From positions 1-47,612 of the forward strand of contig JADGPP010000019.1 in NCBI GenBank assembly GCA_017882375.1: a stretch of 47,612 bases of DNA, read 5' to 3'. Positions 31,110-40,384 of this stretch are shown here, piece after piece. How positions within the stretch are numbered: position 1 is the stretch's first letter; each line of letters opens with the position of its first letter. A program made the position numbers and the translations under genes. Below the pieces are notes generated by a model, which searched no databases, had not been told where the DNA came from, and worked only from the letters and a program-made list of their open reading frames with translations. Source of the stretch: Solirubrobacteraceae bacterium (GTDB lineage: Bacteria; Actinomycetota; Thermoleophilia; Solirubrobacterales; Solirubrobacteraceae).

Positions 31110-32298
31110 GTTGATGCGGCAGCCACGATCCCGCGCGCACCGACGCACCGGCGGCCGCCGCCACGGGCTCGGCCAGGACGCCGTCGCGGTGGTAGACGCG
31201 CGCAACGCGCGACGTCAACCCGCAGGTGATCTCGTAGTTGATCGTGTCCAGTCGCCGTGCGACGTCCTCCGCGGTGATCCGCTGCTCGCCGTCGATGCCG
31301 ATCAGCGTCGCCGGCTCGCCGCGCAGCCGCTCCGCGCTGGAGTCGGCGCCGAGGTCGATCGTCACGTTGTCCATGCTCACCGTGCCCACCAGCGGATAGC
31401 GGCGCCCGGCGATCAGCACGTCGGCGTTGTTGGAGAGCCCACGCCGCCAGCCGTCGCCGTAGCCGATCGGCAGCACGCCAAGGTGGGTATCGCGCTCGGC
31501 CGTGAAGCGGCGCCCGTAGCCCGCGCTCTCCCCCGCCCGGCACAGCTTGACCTCTGCGACATAGGAGCTCAGCGCCAGCGCCGGCTGCAGCGCGCGCTCG
31601 GCCGGATCGACGCCGAACGGGTCCATGCCGTAGACGGCGATCCCGCAGCGCGCCATGTCGAACTGCGCGTCGGCGTCGCGCAGCATCGCCGCGCTGTTGG
31701 CCGCGTGGACGATCAGCTGCGGGTGCGCCAGCTTCAGCTCGCGCGCCCAGCGCGCGAAGGTGTCGAGCTGGCGCGCGAAGAATCCCCCGTCGTCGAGTTC
31801 GTCGGCCGTCGCGAAGTGCGTCATCAAGCCCACCGGCTCCACCCCTCGCGTGTCGCGTGCCAGCGCGAGCACGCGCGAGGCGAGGATGCTGTCGCGCGTG
31901 CCCAGGCGTCCCATGCCCGAGTCGAGCTTGACGTGCACGCGGCCTCCACCGGCTTCGGCGACGGCTCGCACGTAGCGTTCGCTCCACACGACGACGTCGG
32001 CATCGGCGGCGAGCGCCTCGGCGACCTCGTCCAGGCTCAGCGCGCCCATCACGAGGATCGGCGCACCGCTCACGCCGCACTCGCGCAGCTCGCGCGCCTC
32101 CTGCGCGCTGGCTACCGCCAGCCAGCTCGCGCCGCCGGCCAGCGCGGCATGCGCGCTGGCCGGCGCACCGTGGCCGTATCCGTCGGCCTTCACGACGGCG
32201 CACAGCTCGGCACCGGCGCGCAGCTCAGAACGCAGGCGCGAGCAGTTTCGCTCGATCGCCGCGACGTTTACGCTGGCCTGCGCGCGCGGCGCGCTCAT
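31102..32298 (-). CDS. alr: Alanine racemase
   Basis: A PLP enzyme converting L- to D-alanine for peptidoglycan. PLP lysine in CAVVKADGYGHGA (about residue 38). The second-face catalytic Tyr is in RAGESAGYGRRFTAERDTHLGVLPIGYGDG. HVKLDSGMGRLG and FDMARCGIAVYGMDP are conserved blocks. 398 residues, slightly longer than the usual ~370 because of the C-terminal tail. ATG overlaps the stop of nnr (ATGA), and the stop overlaps cca. Confidence 0.96.
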   Translation of the reverse strand: MSAPRAQASVNVAAIERNCSRLRSELRAGAELCAVVKADGYGHGAPASAHAALAGGASWLAVASAQEARELRECGVSGAPILVMGALSLDEVAEALAADADVVVWSERYVRAVAEAGGGRVHVKLDSGMGRLGTRDSILASRVLALARDTRGVEPVGLMTHFATADELDDGGFFARQLDTFARWARELKLAHPQLIVHAANSAAMLRDADAQFDMARCGIAVYGMDPFGVDPAERALQPALALSSYVAEVKLCRAGESAGYGRRFTAERDTHLGVLPIGYGDGWRRGLSNNADVLIAGRRYPLVGTVSMDNVTIDLGADSSAERLRGEPATLIGIDGEQRITAEDVARRLDTINYEITCGLTSRVARVYHRDGVLAEPVAAAAGASVRAGSWLPHQHA

Positions 32299-33830
32299 GC
32301 GTCGTCTCCGCCGCGCGCGCCCGGCAGCGCCTCGATCACATCGGTCGCGATGACACCCTCGACGGCGCCTTGGCGGCGGGCGGCCTCACGCCCTGCCTCG
32401 GCGTGCAGCCACACCCCCGCGCAAGCCGCCGTGAGCGCATCGAGCCCCTGGGCCAGCAGCGCGGCGATCACGCCGGTGAGCACGTCGCCCGTTCCCGCCG
32501 TCGCAAGTGCCGGGCTGGCTCCCTGGCTCACTGCGACACGGCCGTCGGCGGCGGCTATCAGCGTGTCGTCGCCCTTGAGCACGACCACTGCGTGCGCCTG
32601 CTCGGCCGCCGCGCGCACGTGGCGCAGGCGCTCGCGCTCGATCTCCTTGCTGGCGAGCCCCAGCAGCCTTCCCAGCTCGCCCGCGTGCGGCGTCAGGACC
32701 GTCGCCTTGCTCCGTGCTGCGAGATCGTCCAAGCGTCCGGCGTGCGCGTTCAGGCCGTCGGCGTCGAGCACCATCGGCGCGTCGGCCTGACGTGCGAGCT
32801 CGCGCGCGAAAGCGACGGCGCCGTCGCTTCGGCCCAGGCCGGGCCCGAGTGCCAGCGCACCGCCCGACCGGATGCTCTGGAGCACCTGCGCCACCGCCGC
32901 CGGGGCGAGGGCGCCGTCCTCCTCGGCCACCCCCCGCGTCATCAGCTCGGGCGTCTCCGCGCTGGCGACCACGTCCTGCAGCGAGCGCGGAATGCACACC
33001 GTCACGTAGCCGGCGCCCGCGCGCATGCTCGCCCGCGCCGCCATCCGCGGCGCGCCGACGAGCCCACGCGAGCCGCCCGCGACGAGCACCTGGCCGGAGG
33101 CGAACTTGGTCGACTCCGCGCCTCGCTGGGGCAGGCACTCGCGCACGGAGGTCGCGATCAAGCCGATCACCGCCGCCGACGGCGCTCCGCGGGGGATGCC
33201 GATGTCGGTCGTGTGAACCTCGCCGGCATACGCCTTGCCCGGCCTGATCCACAGCCCGGGCTTGGCGGCGTGGAAGGTCACCGTGACCGCCGCGCGCACG
33301 GCGTGGCCCAAGACGACGCCCGTGGACGCGTCGACGCCGCTTGGCACGTCGATCGCCACGACCGGCGCTGCGGAGGCGTTCAGCGCCTCGATCGCAGTCG
33401 CCGTCGGGCCGTGGGGCTCTCCGGCGAATCCCGTGCCGAGCAGCGCATCGACGAGCACCGCCGCGCCGGCGATCGCGTCTGCGCCGTCGGCGAGCAGCAC
33501 GGGCGCATCGCCCGGCAGCCGCTCGAGGTTCGCGCGGGCGCCGCCGGAGAAGTCCTCCGGCGGCGCGACGCAGACGACCGTGACCTGGCGGCCGGCCTCG
33601 CGCAGCTGGCGCGCGACGACCAACCCGTCGCCGCCGTTGTTGCCCTTGCCGCACACCACCGCCACGAGACCGTCGGCGCAATGGACCTCGACCGCGCGCG
33701 TGACTGCCGCGCCCGCGCGCTCCATCAGGTCGAGTCCCGGCACGCCCTGCTGGTCGATCGCCCAGCGATCGATCGCGCGCATCGTCTCCGCGTCGGGCAG
33801 CGGCGTCAGCCAGTCGGGCAGGGCGTCCAC
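32295..33830 (-). CDS. nnr: Bifunctional NAD(P)H-hydrate epimerase / ADP-dependent dehydratase
   Basis: Repairs hydrated NADH and NADPH. The N-terminal YjeF_N epimerase domain (about 1-215) includes MRAIDRWAIDQQGVPGLDLMERAG, VVCGKGNNGGDGLVVARQL and AIDVPSGVDASTG. The C-terminal ribokinase-like dehydratase domain (about 225-511) includes LVAGGSRGLVGAPRMAARA, VLTPHAGELGRLLG and LATAGTGDVLTGVIAALLAQG. 511 residues is the normal fused length. It sits between glmS and alr; in many actinobacteria it is likewise a neighbour of alr. Confidence 0.95.
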   Translation of the reverse strand: MDALPDWLTPLPDAETMRAIDRWAIDQQGVPGLDLMERAGAAVTRAVEVHCADGLVAVVCGKGNNGGDGLVVARQLREAGRQVTVVCVAPPEDFSGGARANLERLPGDAPVLLADGADAIAGAAVLVDALLGTGFAGEPHGPTATAIEALNASAAPVVAIDVPSGVDASTGVVLGHAVRAAVTVTFHAAKPGLWIRPGKAYAGEVHTTDIGIPRGAPSAAVIGLIATSVRECLPQRGAESTKFASGQVLVAGGSRGLVGAPRMAARASMRAGAGYVTVCIPRSLQDVVASAETPELMTRGVAEEDGALAPAAVAQVLQSIRSGGALALGPGLGRSDGAVAFARELARQADAPMVLDADGLNAHAGRLDDLAARSKATVLTPHAGELGRLLGLASKEIERERLRHVRAAAEQAHAVVVLKGDDTLIAAADGRVAVSQGASPALATAGTGDVLTGVIAALLAQGLDALTAACAGVWLHAEAGREAARRQGAVEGVIATDVIEALPGARGGDDA

Positions 33831-33894
33831 GAAAGGCGATGCTAGATGGTCGGCGCGGGCCGGCGCGAGCGGACGCCACGTGCCCGCCGAGCGT

Positions 33895-35766
33895 TTACTC
33901 GACGGTCACGGTCTTTGCCAGGTTGCGCGGCTGGTCCACGTTCAGCCCGCGATTGCGGGCGATCGCGTAGGCGAGCAGCTGCAGCGGGATCACGGCGAGG
34001 ATCGGCTGCAGCATCCAATCGGTGGCGGGCACGGCGATCGTCGCGTCGACGTGCGCCTCGACAACGCCGTCGCCGGCCGTGGTCACCGCGATCACGTGCG
34101 CGCCGCGGGCGCGCGCCTCCTGGATGTTGGAGACGAGCTTGTCGAGCACCGGCGAGCGCGTGGCCACGCAGACGACCGGAGTCGCCTCGTCGAGCAGCGC
34201 GATCGGACCGTGCTTCATCTCGCCGGCCGCGTAGGCGTCGGTCGAGATGTAGGAGATCTCCTTCAGCTTCAGCGCCCCCTCCAGCGCCACCGGAAGGCCG
34301 ACGTGGCGGCCGATGTAGAGGAAGAAATCAGCCTTCCAGCAGGTCTCGGCGATCGCCTCGATGCGCGCCTCACAGCCCTCGATCAGCTCGTCGATGCAGT
34401 GCGGCAGGCGCTTGAGCTCGGCGACCAGCTCGGCGATTCGCGGCGCCGGCAGCGTGCCGCGCAGCTCGGCCAGGCGCAGGGCCAGCAGGTACATGACCGC
34501 GACCTGGCAGACGAACGTCTTGGTCGCGGCGACGCCGACCTCCAGGCCGGCGCGCGTGTAGAGCACGCCGTCGGCGTCGCGCGTGGCCTGCGAGCCACGG
34601 GTGTTGGTGATCGCCAGCACGGTCGCGCCGCGCTCGCGCGCCAAACGCATCGCGGCGAGCGTGTCGGCGGTCTCGCCCGATTGGGAGATCCCGATCACCA
34701 GGTCGCCCGCTCCGACGACGGGATTTCGGTAGCGGTACTCGGAGGCGATGTCCATCTCCACCGGCACGCGCGCCCACTCCTCGATCGCGTAGCGGCCGAT
34801 CAGGCCGGCGTGGTAGGCCGTCCCGCAGGCCACGACGACGATCCGCTTGACGCCGGCGAGGATCGCCTCGTCCAGCGCGTCCTGCTCGTCGAGGTCGACG
34901 CCGTCGCCGCGCGCGGTGCGGTCAAACAGCGTGTCCGCGACGGCGTCGGCCTGTTCGTGAATCTCCTTGAGCATGAAGGTGTCGTAGCCGCCCTTCTCGG
35001 CGGTTTCCTCGTCCCAGTCGACCGTCTCCACGGCTCGCTGAACCTCATCGCCGGCGGCGGTCGTGATCTGCACTCCCTCCGGGCGTAGCACGACGATCTC
35101 GCCGTTCTCCAGGTACTGGATCTGGCGGGTCTGCGCGAGAAACCCGGGGACGGCAGAGGCGACGAACTGCTCGCCCTCGCCGCGGCCGATGATCAGCGGG
35201 CACTCCTTGCGCGCGCCCACCAGCACCTCGGGCTCGTCCAGGCTCATCGCCACGAACGCGTAGTGGCCCTCCAGCTCGGCGTAGGCGGCGCGCACGGCGT
35301 CGGCCAGATCGTCGACATAGTGAGCTGCGACCAGGTGGGCGATCACCTCGGCGTCGGTCTCCGAGGTGAACACGCTCCCGTCGGCCATCAGGCGCTCCTT
35401 CAGCGCCATGTAGTTCTCGACGATCCCGTTGACGACCACGTGCACGCGGTCGCGACTGTCGTAATGGGGATGCGCGTTCTCCTCGCTCACGCGCCCGTGC
35501 GTGGCCCAGCGCGTATGCCCGATGCCCGTCGTCGCCGGCCGGGGCGCCACCGCCACCGAGCCGTTGCTGGCGGCCAGCGCGTCTTCGCCGACGAGCTTTG
35601 CCTGCAATGCGCTCAGGTTGCCGACCGCGCGGACCGCCTCGATGTGCCCGTCGGCGATCACCGAGATCCCTGCCGAGTCATAGCCGCGGTACTCGAGCTT
35701 GCTCAGGCCGGCGAGCAGCAGGTCTCTGACGGGGCGCCCGCCGACGTAGCCAACGATGCCGCACAT
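33895..35766 (-). CDS. glmS: Glutamine--fructose-6-phosphate aminotransferase
   Basis: Makes glucosamine-6-phosphate, the first step towards UDP-GlcNAc. After Met removal the nucleophile Cys starts the glutaminase domain (MCGIVGYVGGRPVRDLL), with TRWATHGRVSEENAHPH, HVVVNGIVENY and the double SIS isomerase half (VVACGTAYHAGLIGRYAIEEWA; SQSGETADTLAAMRLA; ending GLNVDQPRNLAKTVTVE). 623 residues, standard. It follows glmM by 66 bases. No glmS ribozyme is visible in that short gap. Confidence 0.97.
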   Translation of the reverse strand: MCGIVGYVGGRPVRDLLLAGLSKLEYRGYDSAGISVIADGHIEAVRAVGNLSALQAKLVGEDALAASNGSVAVAPRPATTGIGHTRWATHGRVSEENAHPHYDSRDRVHVVVNGIVENYMALKERLMADGSVFTSETDAEVIAHLVAAHYVDDLADAVRAAYAELEGHYAFVAMSLDEPEVLVGARKECPLIIGRGEGEQFVASAVPGFLAQTRQIQYLENGEIVVLRPEGVQITTAAGDEVQRAVETVDWDEETAEKGGYDTFMLKEIHEQADAVADTLFDRTARGDGVDLDEQDALDEAILAGVKRIVVVACGTAYHAGLIGRYAIEEWARVPVEMDIASEYRYRNPVVGAGDLVIGISQSGETADTLAAMRLARERGATVLAITNTRGSQATRDADGVLYTRAGLEVGVAATKTFVCQVAVMYLLALRLAELRGTLPAPRIAELVAELKRLPHCIDELIEGCEARIEAIAETCWKADFFLYIGRHVGLPVALEGALKLKEISYISTDAYAAGEMKHGPIALLDEATPVVCVATRSPVLDKLVSNIQEARARGAHVIAVTTAGDGVVEAHVDATIAVPATDWMLQPILAVIPLQLLAYAIARNRGLNVDQPRNLAKTVTVE

Positions 35767-35832
35767 CGCATCGAAGATACCAGCGCCTCGCGGCCCGTCT
35801 GGACCTGCGCGAGCACTGACGGGCGCTCTTGC

Positions 35833-37152
35833 TCAGCCAAGCTCGGCCTGCACGAGCGCCACCAGGCGATCGCAGACCTGCTGGGCCTCCTCGTCGCTCG
35901 GCGCCTCGACCATCACGCGCACGAGCGGCTCGGTTCCGCTGGGGCGCACGAGCACCCTGCCGCGCCCCTGCAGCGCTCGCTCGGCGGCGCCGATCGCCTG
36001 CTTGACGTCGTCGGCGTTGTGCAGCGCCTCGCGGTCGCGCACGCGCACGTTGACCAGTCGCTGGGGAAGCTTGGCCATTGCGCCGCGCTCGGCCAGGTCG
36101 CCCCCGGCGAGCGCCTCGAGCGTCAGCAGCGCGCTGGCGATGCCATCACCGGTGCGGTTGAAGCCCATCTCGATGATGTGGCCCGACTGCTCGCCGCCGA
36201 GCACCCAGTCGCGCGCGCGAAGCTCCTCCAGCACGTAGCGATCGCCGACGTTCGTGATCGCCACCGCGACGCCCGCCTGCTCCATCGCCGAGTGAAAGCC
36301 GTAGTTGGTCATCACCGTGACCGCCACGCCGTCGCCGTTGAGCCGCCCTGACTGGCGCAGGTGCAGCGCCGCCAGCGCCAGCAGCTCGTCGCCGTCGACC
36401 ACGTGTCCGAGGCGATCGACGGCCAGCACGCGGTCACCGTCCCCGTCGAAGGCGAATCCGAGCGCATGGCCGCCGGCGACGACCTTCTCAGCCAGCGCGT
36501 CGACGTGCGTGGAGCCGCAACCGGCGTTGATGTTGCGCCCATCGGGCTCGTCGGCGATCACGCTCACCTTCGCGCCGAGCCGGCGAAAGATCTCCGGTGC
36601 GACATGGAACGTCGCGCCGTTGGCGCAGTCCAGCAGCACGTCCACGCCGCTCAGGTCGAGGTCGACAAAGCGCGTGTGCAGCTCGCGCAGGTAGTCCTCG
36701 GGGGCGCCACGCAGCTCGCGCACGCGCCCGATCGACGTGCCTCCCGCAGCGCCCTCGCGCTCCAGCGCCTGCTCGATCGCCCGCTCGGTCTCATCCGAGA
36801 GCTTGTAGCCGTCGGCGGCGAAGAACTTGATGCCGTTGTCCTGGAAGGGGTTGTGCGAGGCCGACAGCACGACGGCGAGATCGAAGCCGTAGCGGCCGAT
36901 CAAGAGCGGCGCGGCGGGTGTCGGCAGGACCCCGCCGAGCAGCGCGTCGCCGCCCGCGGCGCTGACCCCGGCGGCGACCGCCGCCTGCAGCATCTCGCCG
37001 GACTCGCGCGTGTCGCGCACGATCAGCACCTGCGGGCGCTCGGCACCGGTCTGCTCGGTCGCCGCGCGCGCCAGGGCGAGCGCCAGCTCGGCGCTGAGGA
37101 ACTCTCCGGCGAGCCCGCGGACGCCATCGGTGCCGAACAGCTTGCGGGTCAT
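35833..37152 (-). CDS. glmM: Phosphoglucosamine mutase
   Basis: Converts glucosamine-6-phosphate to glucosamine-1-phosphate. Active-site phosphoserine in VVLSASHNPFQDNGIKFF (about residue 100). The metal loop is FAFDGDGDRVLAVD, the sugar loop GGEQSGHI, and the phosphate-binding loop VRPSGTEPLVRVMVEA. 439 residues. ATG 37152. Directly between rpsI and glmS, so ribosomal protein and cell-wall precursor synthesis share a transcript. Confidence 0.97.
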   Translation of the reverse strand: MTRKLFGTDGVRGLAGEFLSAELALALARAATEQTGAERPQVLIVRDTRESGEMLQAAVAAGVSAAGGDALLGGVLPTPAAPLLIGRYGFDLAVVLSASHNPFQDNGIKFFAADGYKLSDETERAIEQALEREGAAGGTSIGRVRELRGAPEDYLRELHTRFVDLDLSGVDVLLDCANGATFHVAPEIFRRLGAKVSVIADEPDGRNINAGCGSTHVDALAEKVVAGGHALGFAFDGDGDRVLAVDRLGHVVDGDELLALAALHLRQSGRLNGDGVAVTVMTNYGFHSAMEQAGVAVAITNVGDRYVLEELRARDWVLGGEQSGHIIEMGFNRTGDGIASALLTLEALAGGDLAERGAMAKLPQRLVNVRVRDREALHNADDVKQAIGAAERALQGRGRVLVRPSGTEPLVRVMVEAPSDEEAQQVCDRLVALVQAELG

Positions 37153-37174
37153 GCTTGCGCCCTGCGGGCTGGCT

Positions 37175-38134
37175 CTAGCGCTTGGAGAACTGTGGCTTCT
37201 TACGGGCCTTCTTCAGGCCGGCCTTCTTGCGCTCCTTGGCGCGCGAGTCGCGCGTCAGAAAGCCTCGGCGCTTGAGCTCGCCGCGCAGGTTCGGGTCGGC
37301 CTCCAGCAGGGCGCGCGAGACGCCGTGGCGCAGCGCGCCGGCCTGCGCGGAGATGCCGCCGCCATGCAGCCGGGCGACGACGTCCATCTTCTCCTGGTAG
37401 CCGACCGTCTCCAGCGGCTGGCGGATGTTGCGCTGCAGCGTGTCGCGCGGAAAGTGCTGCTCCAGCGTGCGACCGTTGATCAAGTACGTACCCTTGCCCG
37501 GCTTCAGCGTGACGCGCGCGATCGCCGTCTTGCGCTTGCCGGTCGCGCGGTAGCGCGCGTCGGCGGCCAGGTCGATCGCCGCCGAGGCGATCGGCTCGCT
37601 GAGGGCCTCCTCGCCCGGCTCCTCGCCCTCGGCCGCGGTTGCCGGCTCGCCCTCCTCGCCCTCGACCGCATAGGGATCCTCATAGCCCGGCTGCTCACGG
37701 CCCAGCGGATCGGCGCCCTCGGGAACGATGTCCACTTCCAGGTGCGCGCCCGGCACGGACGGTTTGGCGCTCGGCGTCGCCTCGGGCTCGGCGTCGCTGG
37801 AGTCCTCGGCGTCCTCGTCAACCGCAGCCTCCATCGCGACCTTGTCCTCGGCCTCCTGCAGCGCCTCCAACGGAGCGTCCTCGGCCACGCCGGCGATCTC
37901 CAGCGCGTCCTTGCTGGGAACCGCGTGACCCTCGCCGCCGGGCTCGGCCGTGGCCGGCTCGGGCGGTGTCTCGCCGCCGGCCTCGATCGCCTCCTGCGCG
38001 GCCTCCAGGGCCGCGTCCTCGACCGAGCCGGCGATTTCGCTCGCCTCCTCGCTTGGCACGGCGTGCTGCGGCGTCTCCTCCGCGGGCGTCTCGGCGTCTG
38101 CGGGCGTCTGCGGGGTGTCCTCGTCGGCCATCAT
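37175..38134 (-). CDS. rpsI: Ribosomal protein S9 with a ~190-residue acidic N-terminal extension
   Basis: The C-terminal ~125 residues are ordinary S9: [52 protein letters not shown], and the basic tail [16 protein letters not shown] that reaches the P-site tRNA. The first ~190 residues are Glu/Asp/Ala/Pro-rich with almost no basic residues, whereas S9 is normally 130-160 residues in all. The extension has an internal repeat: [20 protein letters not shown] (from residue 24) and [20 protein letters not shown] (from residue 70), each ending in an LEA-QEA helix. The frame is continuous with no in-frame ATG that would give a plain S9. The start ATG (38134 or 38131) overlaps the rplM stop, which argues that the extension is translated. 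Confidence 0.93.
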   Translation of the reverse strand: MMADEDTPQTPADAETPAEETPQHAVPSEEASEIAGSVEDAALEAAQEAIEAGGETPPEPATAEPGGEGHAVPSKDALEIAGVAEDAPLEALQEAEDKVAMEAAVDEDAEDSSDAEPEATPSAKPSVPGAHLEVDIVPEGADPLGREQPGYEDPYAVEGEEGEPATAAEGEEPGEEALSEPIASAAIDLAADARYRATGKRKTAIARVTLKPGKGTYLINGRTLEQHFPRDTLQRNIRQPLETVGYQEKMDVVARLHGGGISAQAGALRHGVSRALLEADPNLRGELKRRGFLTRDSRAKERKKAGLKKARKKPQFSKR

Positions 38135-38637
38135 TTGGTCTCCTCCGCGGAGCCTCCGGCTCCGCGCTCTGATGTGAACGGTAGGCCTCCCGCCTCCCGA
38201 AGATCCAAAGGTTGCGGGTTCTGGGCGACGTGCGGGTGCTCGGGCCCGGCGTAGATCTTCAGCTTCGTCAGCTGCTTTCGCGCGAGGCGGTTGCGCGGCA
38301 TCATGCCTTTGACGGCCAGCCTGATGATCTCCTCCGGGCGGCGCGCCTGCATCTCCGCAAACGTGCGCGAGCGAAGGCCGCCGGGGTAGCCGGAGTGGCG
38401 GTAGTAGCGCTTGTCGCTGCGCTTGTTCCCCGTCACGTGGATCTTCTCCGCGTTGACGACCACCACGAAGTCGCCCGTGTCGACGTGCGGCGTGTACTCG
38501 GGCTTGCGCTTGCCGCGCAGCACGTCGGCGACCTGCGTGGCCATACGCCCGAGCGTCTTACCGTTGGCGTCGACGACCAGCCAGTTGCGCTCGCGGTCGG
38601 TCGGCTTCGCTACGTAGGTTCTTGTCGAGGGTGCCAT
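38131..38637 (-). CDS. rplM: Ribosomal protein L13
   Basis: A large-subunit ribosomal protein. Core blocks: [63 protein letters not shown] and [28 protein letters not shown]. 168 residues, with about 20 extra at the C-terminus ([23 protein letters not shown]) beyond the usual end. First gene of the rplM-rpsI pair. Its stop overlaps the S9 start. Confidence 0.97.
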   Translation of the reverse strand: MAPSTRTYVAKPTDRERNWLVVDANGKTLGRMATQVADVLRGKRKPEYTPHVDTGDFVVVVNAEKIHVTGNKRSDKRYYRHSGYPGGLRSRTFAEMQARRPEEIIRLAVKGMMPRNRLARKQLTKLKIYAGPEHPHVAQNPQPLDLREAGGLPFTSERGAGGSAEETK

Positions 38638-38690
38638 CGCGTGAAAAAGGCCACGCCCCGATCGTCGATCGGCTGCGCGGCGAAGAGGAC

Positions 38691-38719
38691 ATCATAGGCG
38701 AACTCGGGCCGCTCCGTAA
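38691..38719 (-). promoter_or_regulatory. Candidate promoter for the rplM-rpsI-glmM-glmS transcript
   Basis: Minus strand -10 TATGAT (38696-38691; 5/6) lies 54 bases before the rplM start. The hexamer 17 bases upstream is TTACGG, a poor -35. It lies in the gap between guaA and rplM, which is otherwise unexplained. Confidence 0.4.
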
Positions 38720-38755
38720 GCAGAGCATCCAAGCTGCGAAGCTAATTCCGGGGCT

Positions 38756-40384
38756 TCACTCCCACTCGATCGTCCCCGGCGGCTTCGAGGTGATGTCGAG
38801 GACCACCCGGTTGACCTCGCGCAGCTCGTTGATCATGCGCGAGGCGATCGTCTCCAGCAGGTCGTACGGGAGCCTGGCCCAATCGGCGGTCATCGCGTCG
38901 TCGCTGGTGACCGCGCGCAGAACCACCACATACCCATAGGTGCGCTCGTCGCCCTGCACGCCGACCGTGCGCACGTCGGGAAGCACGCAGAAGGACTGCC
39001 ACAGCTCGCGGTAGAGCCCCGCCTTGCGGATCTCCTCCTGGAGGATGTGATCGGCCTCGCGCAGGACGTTCAAGCGCTCTTTGGTCGCTTCGCCGCCGAC
39101 CACGCGGATCGCCAGTCCCGGACCGGGAAACGGCTGGCGCCAGACCAGGCGCTCGGGCAGGCCGAGCTCGGCGCCGACGGCGCGCACCTCGTCCTTGAAC
39201 AGCGCGCGCAGCGGCTCGACGAGCTCGAACTGCAGATCGTCGGGCAGCCCGCCGACGTTGTGGTGGGACTTGATCGTGGCCGCGCCGGTGCCGCCGCCGG
39301 ACTCGATCACGTCGGAGTACAGCGTCCCCTGCACGAGGAAGCGTGCTGGCCGATCTCCGATCGGTTCGCCGTCGGCGTCCGCGAGCTTCTCGGCCTCCTC
39401 CTCGAACACCCTGATGAACTCCGCGCCGATCGCCTTGCGCTTGGCCTCGGGCTCGGTCACGCCTTTGAGCTTCTCCAGGAAGCGCTCCTCGGCGTCGACG
39501 GCCACCAATGGGACCTTGAAGGTGTCGCGAAAGGCGCTGACGACCTGCTCGCCCTCGTCCTTGCGCATCAGGCCGTGGTCGACGAACACGCAGGTCAGTT
39601 GATCGCCGATCGCGCGGTGGACGAGCAACGCGGCCACGGAGGAGTCGACGCCGCCGGACAGCCCGCAGATGACGTTCGCCTCGCCGACCTGCGCGCGGAT
39701 CCGCCGGATCTGATCCTCGACGATCGACGCCGGCGACCACGTCTGCTCGCAGCCGCAGACCTCGGTGAGAAAGCGCGTGAGGATCTCCTGGCCGTAGGGC
39801 GTGTGCACGACCTCGGGGTGAAACTGGATGCCGTAGATGCCGCGGGCAGTGTCCTGGACGGCGGCGACCGGCGACGAGCTCGAGGATGCCAGCGCCGTGA
39901 AGCCCGGCGGCGGCTCGAACACTGTGTCGCGGTGAGACATCCAGCAGGTCTGCTCGGTGGGCATGTCACGCAGGAGCACGCCGGGCTCTGAGATGTGCAG
40001 ATCCGAGCGCCCGAACTCGCCGACCTCGGCCTGCTCGACGCGCCCGCCCAGCTCGTGGACGAGCAGCTGCATGCCGTAGCAGATGCCCATCACCGGGACG
40101 CCCAGCGCCAGCAGCTCGCGGTCCAGTCGCGGCGCGCCCTCGGCGTACACCGACGCTGGGCCGCCCGACAGCACGATCCCGCGCGGCTTGCGCCTGGCCA
40201 CCTCCTCCAGCGGCACGTCGTGCGGCAGCAGCTCGCTGAACACGCCGCACTCGCGCAGCCGGCGGGCGATCAGCTGGCTGTACTGCCCGCCGTAGTCGAG
40301 GACCAGGACCTCCTCCCTGGCCGCCTCGATCGGCGCCGCGTCGCCGGCGTCCAACTCGGGCGCCGTGACAGCCAGCTCAGTCAT
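38756..40384 (-). CDS. guaA: GMP synthase (glutamine-hydrolysing)
   Basis: Converts XMP to GMP. The N-terminal amidotransferase domain (about 25-215) has [15 protein letters not shown], nucleophile Cys102 in GICYGMQLL and [15 protein letters not shown]. The ATP-pyrophosphatase domain has the P-loop [15 protein letters not shown] (about residue 245). The C-terminal dimerisation domain ends [17 protein letters not shown], the family signature. 542 residues, with a ~20-residue N-terminal lead. Its start overlaps the end of the upstream guaB3 gene by eight bases. Confidence 0.97.
   Translation of the reverse strand: MTELAVTAPELDAGDAAPIEAAREEVLVLDYGGQYSQLIARRLRECGVFSELLPHDVPLEEVARRKPRGIVLSGGPASVYAEGAPRLDRELLALGVPVMGICYGMQLLVHELGGRVEQAEVGEFGRSDLHISEPGVLLRDMPTEQTCWMSHRDTVFEPPPGFTALASSSSSPVAAVQDTARGIYGIQFHPEVVHTPYGQEILTRFLTEVCGCEQTWSPASIVEDQIRRIRAQVGEANVICGLSGGVDSSVAALLVHRAIGDQLTCVFVDHGLMRKDEGEQVVSAFRDTFKVPLVAVDAEERFLEKLKGVTEPEAKRKAIGAEFIRVFEEEAEKLADADGEPIGDRPARFLVQGTLYSDVIESGGGTGAATIKSHHNVGGLPDDLQFELVEPLRALFKDEVRAVGAELGLPERLVWRQPFPGPGLAIRVVGGEATKERLNVLREADHILQEEIRKAGLYRELWQSFCVLPDVRTVGVQGDERTYGYVVVLRAVTSDDAMTADWARLPYDLLETIASRMINELREVNRVVLDITSKPPGTIEWE

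Noticed and set aside
35767-35832. glmS ribozyme
   Set aside because: The gap to glmM is 66 bases, too short for the ribozyme and lacking its conserved core.
38638-38755. Ribosomal protein L13 leader RNA upstream of rplM
   Set aside because: The gap is only about 118 bases and no structure matching a known leader could be traced by eye. Only a -10 candidate was kept.
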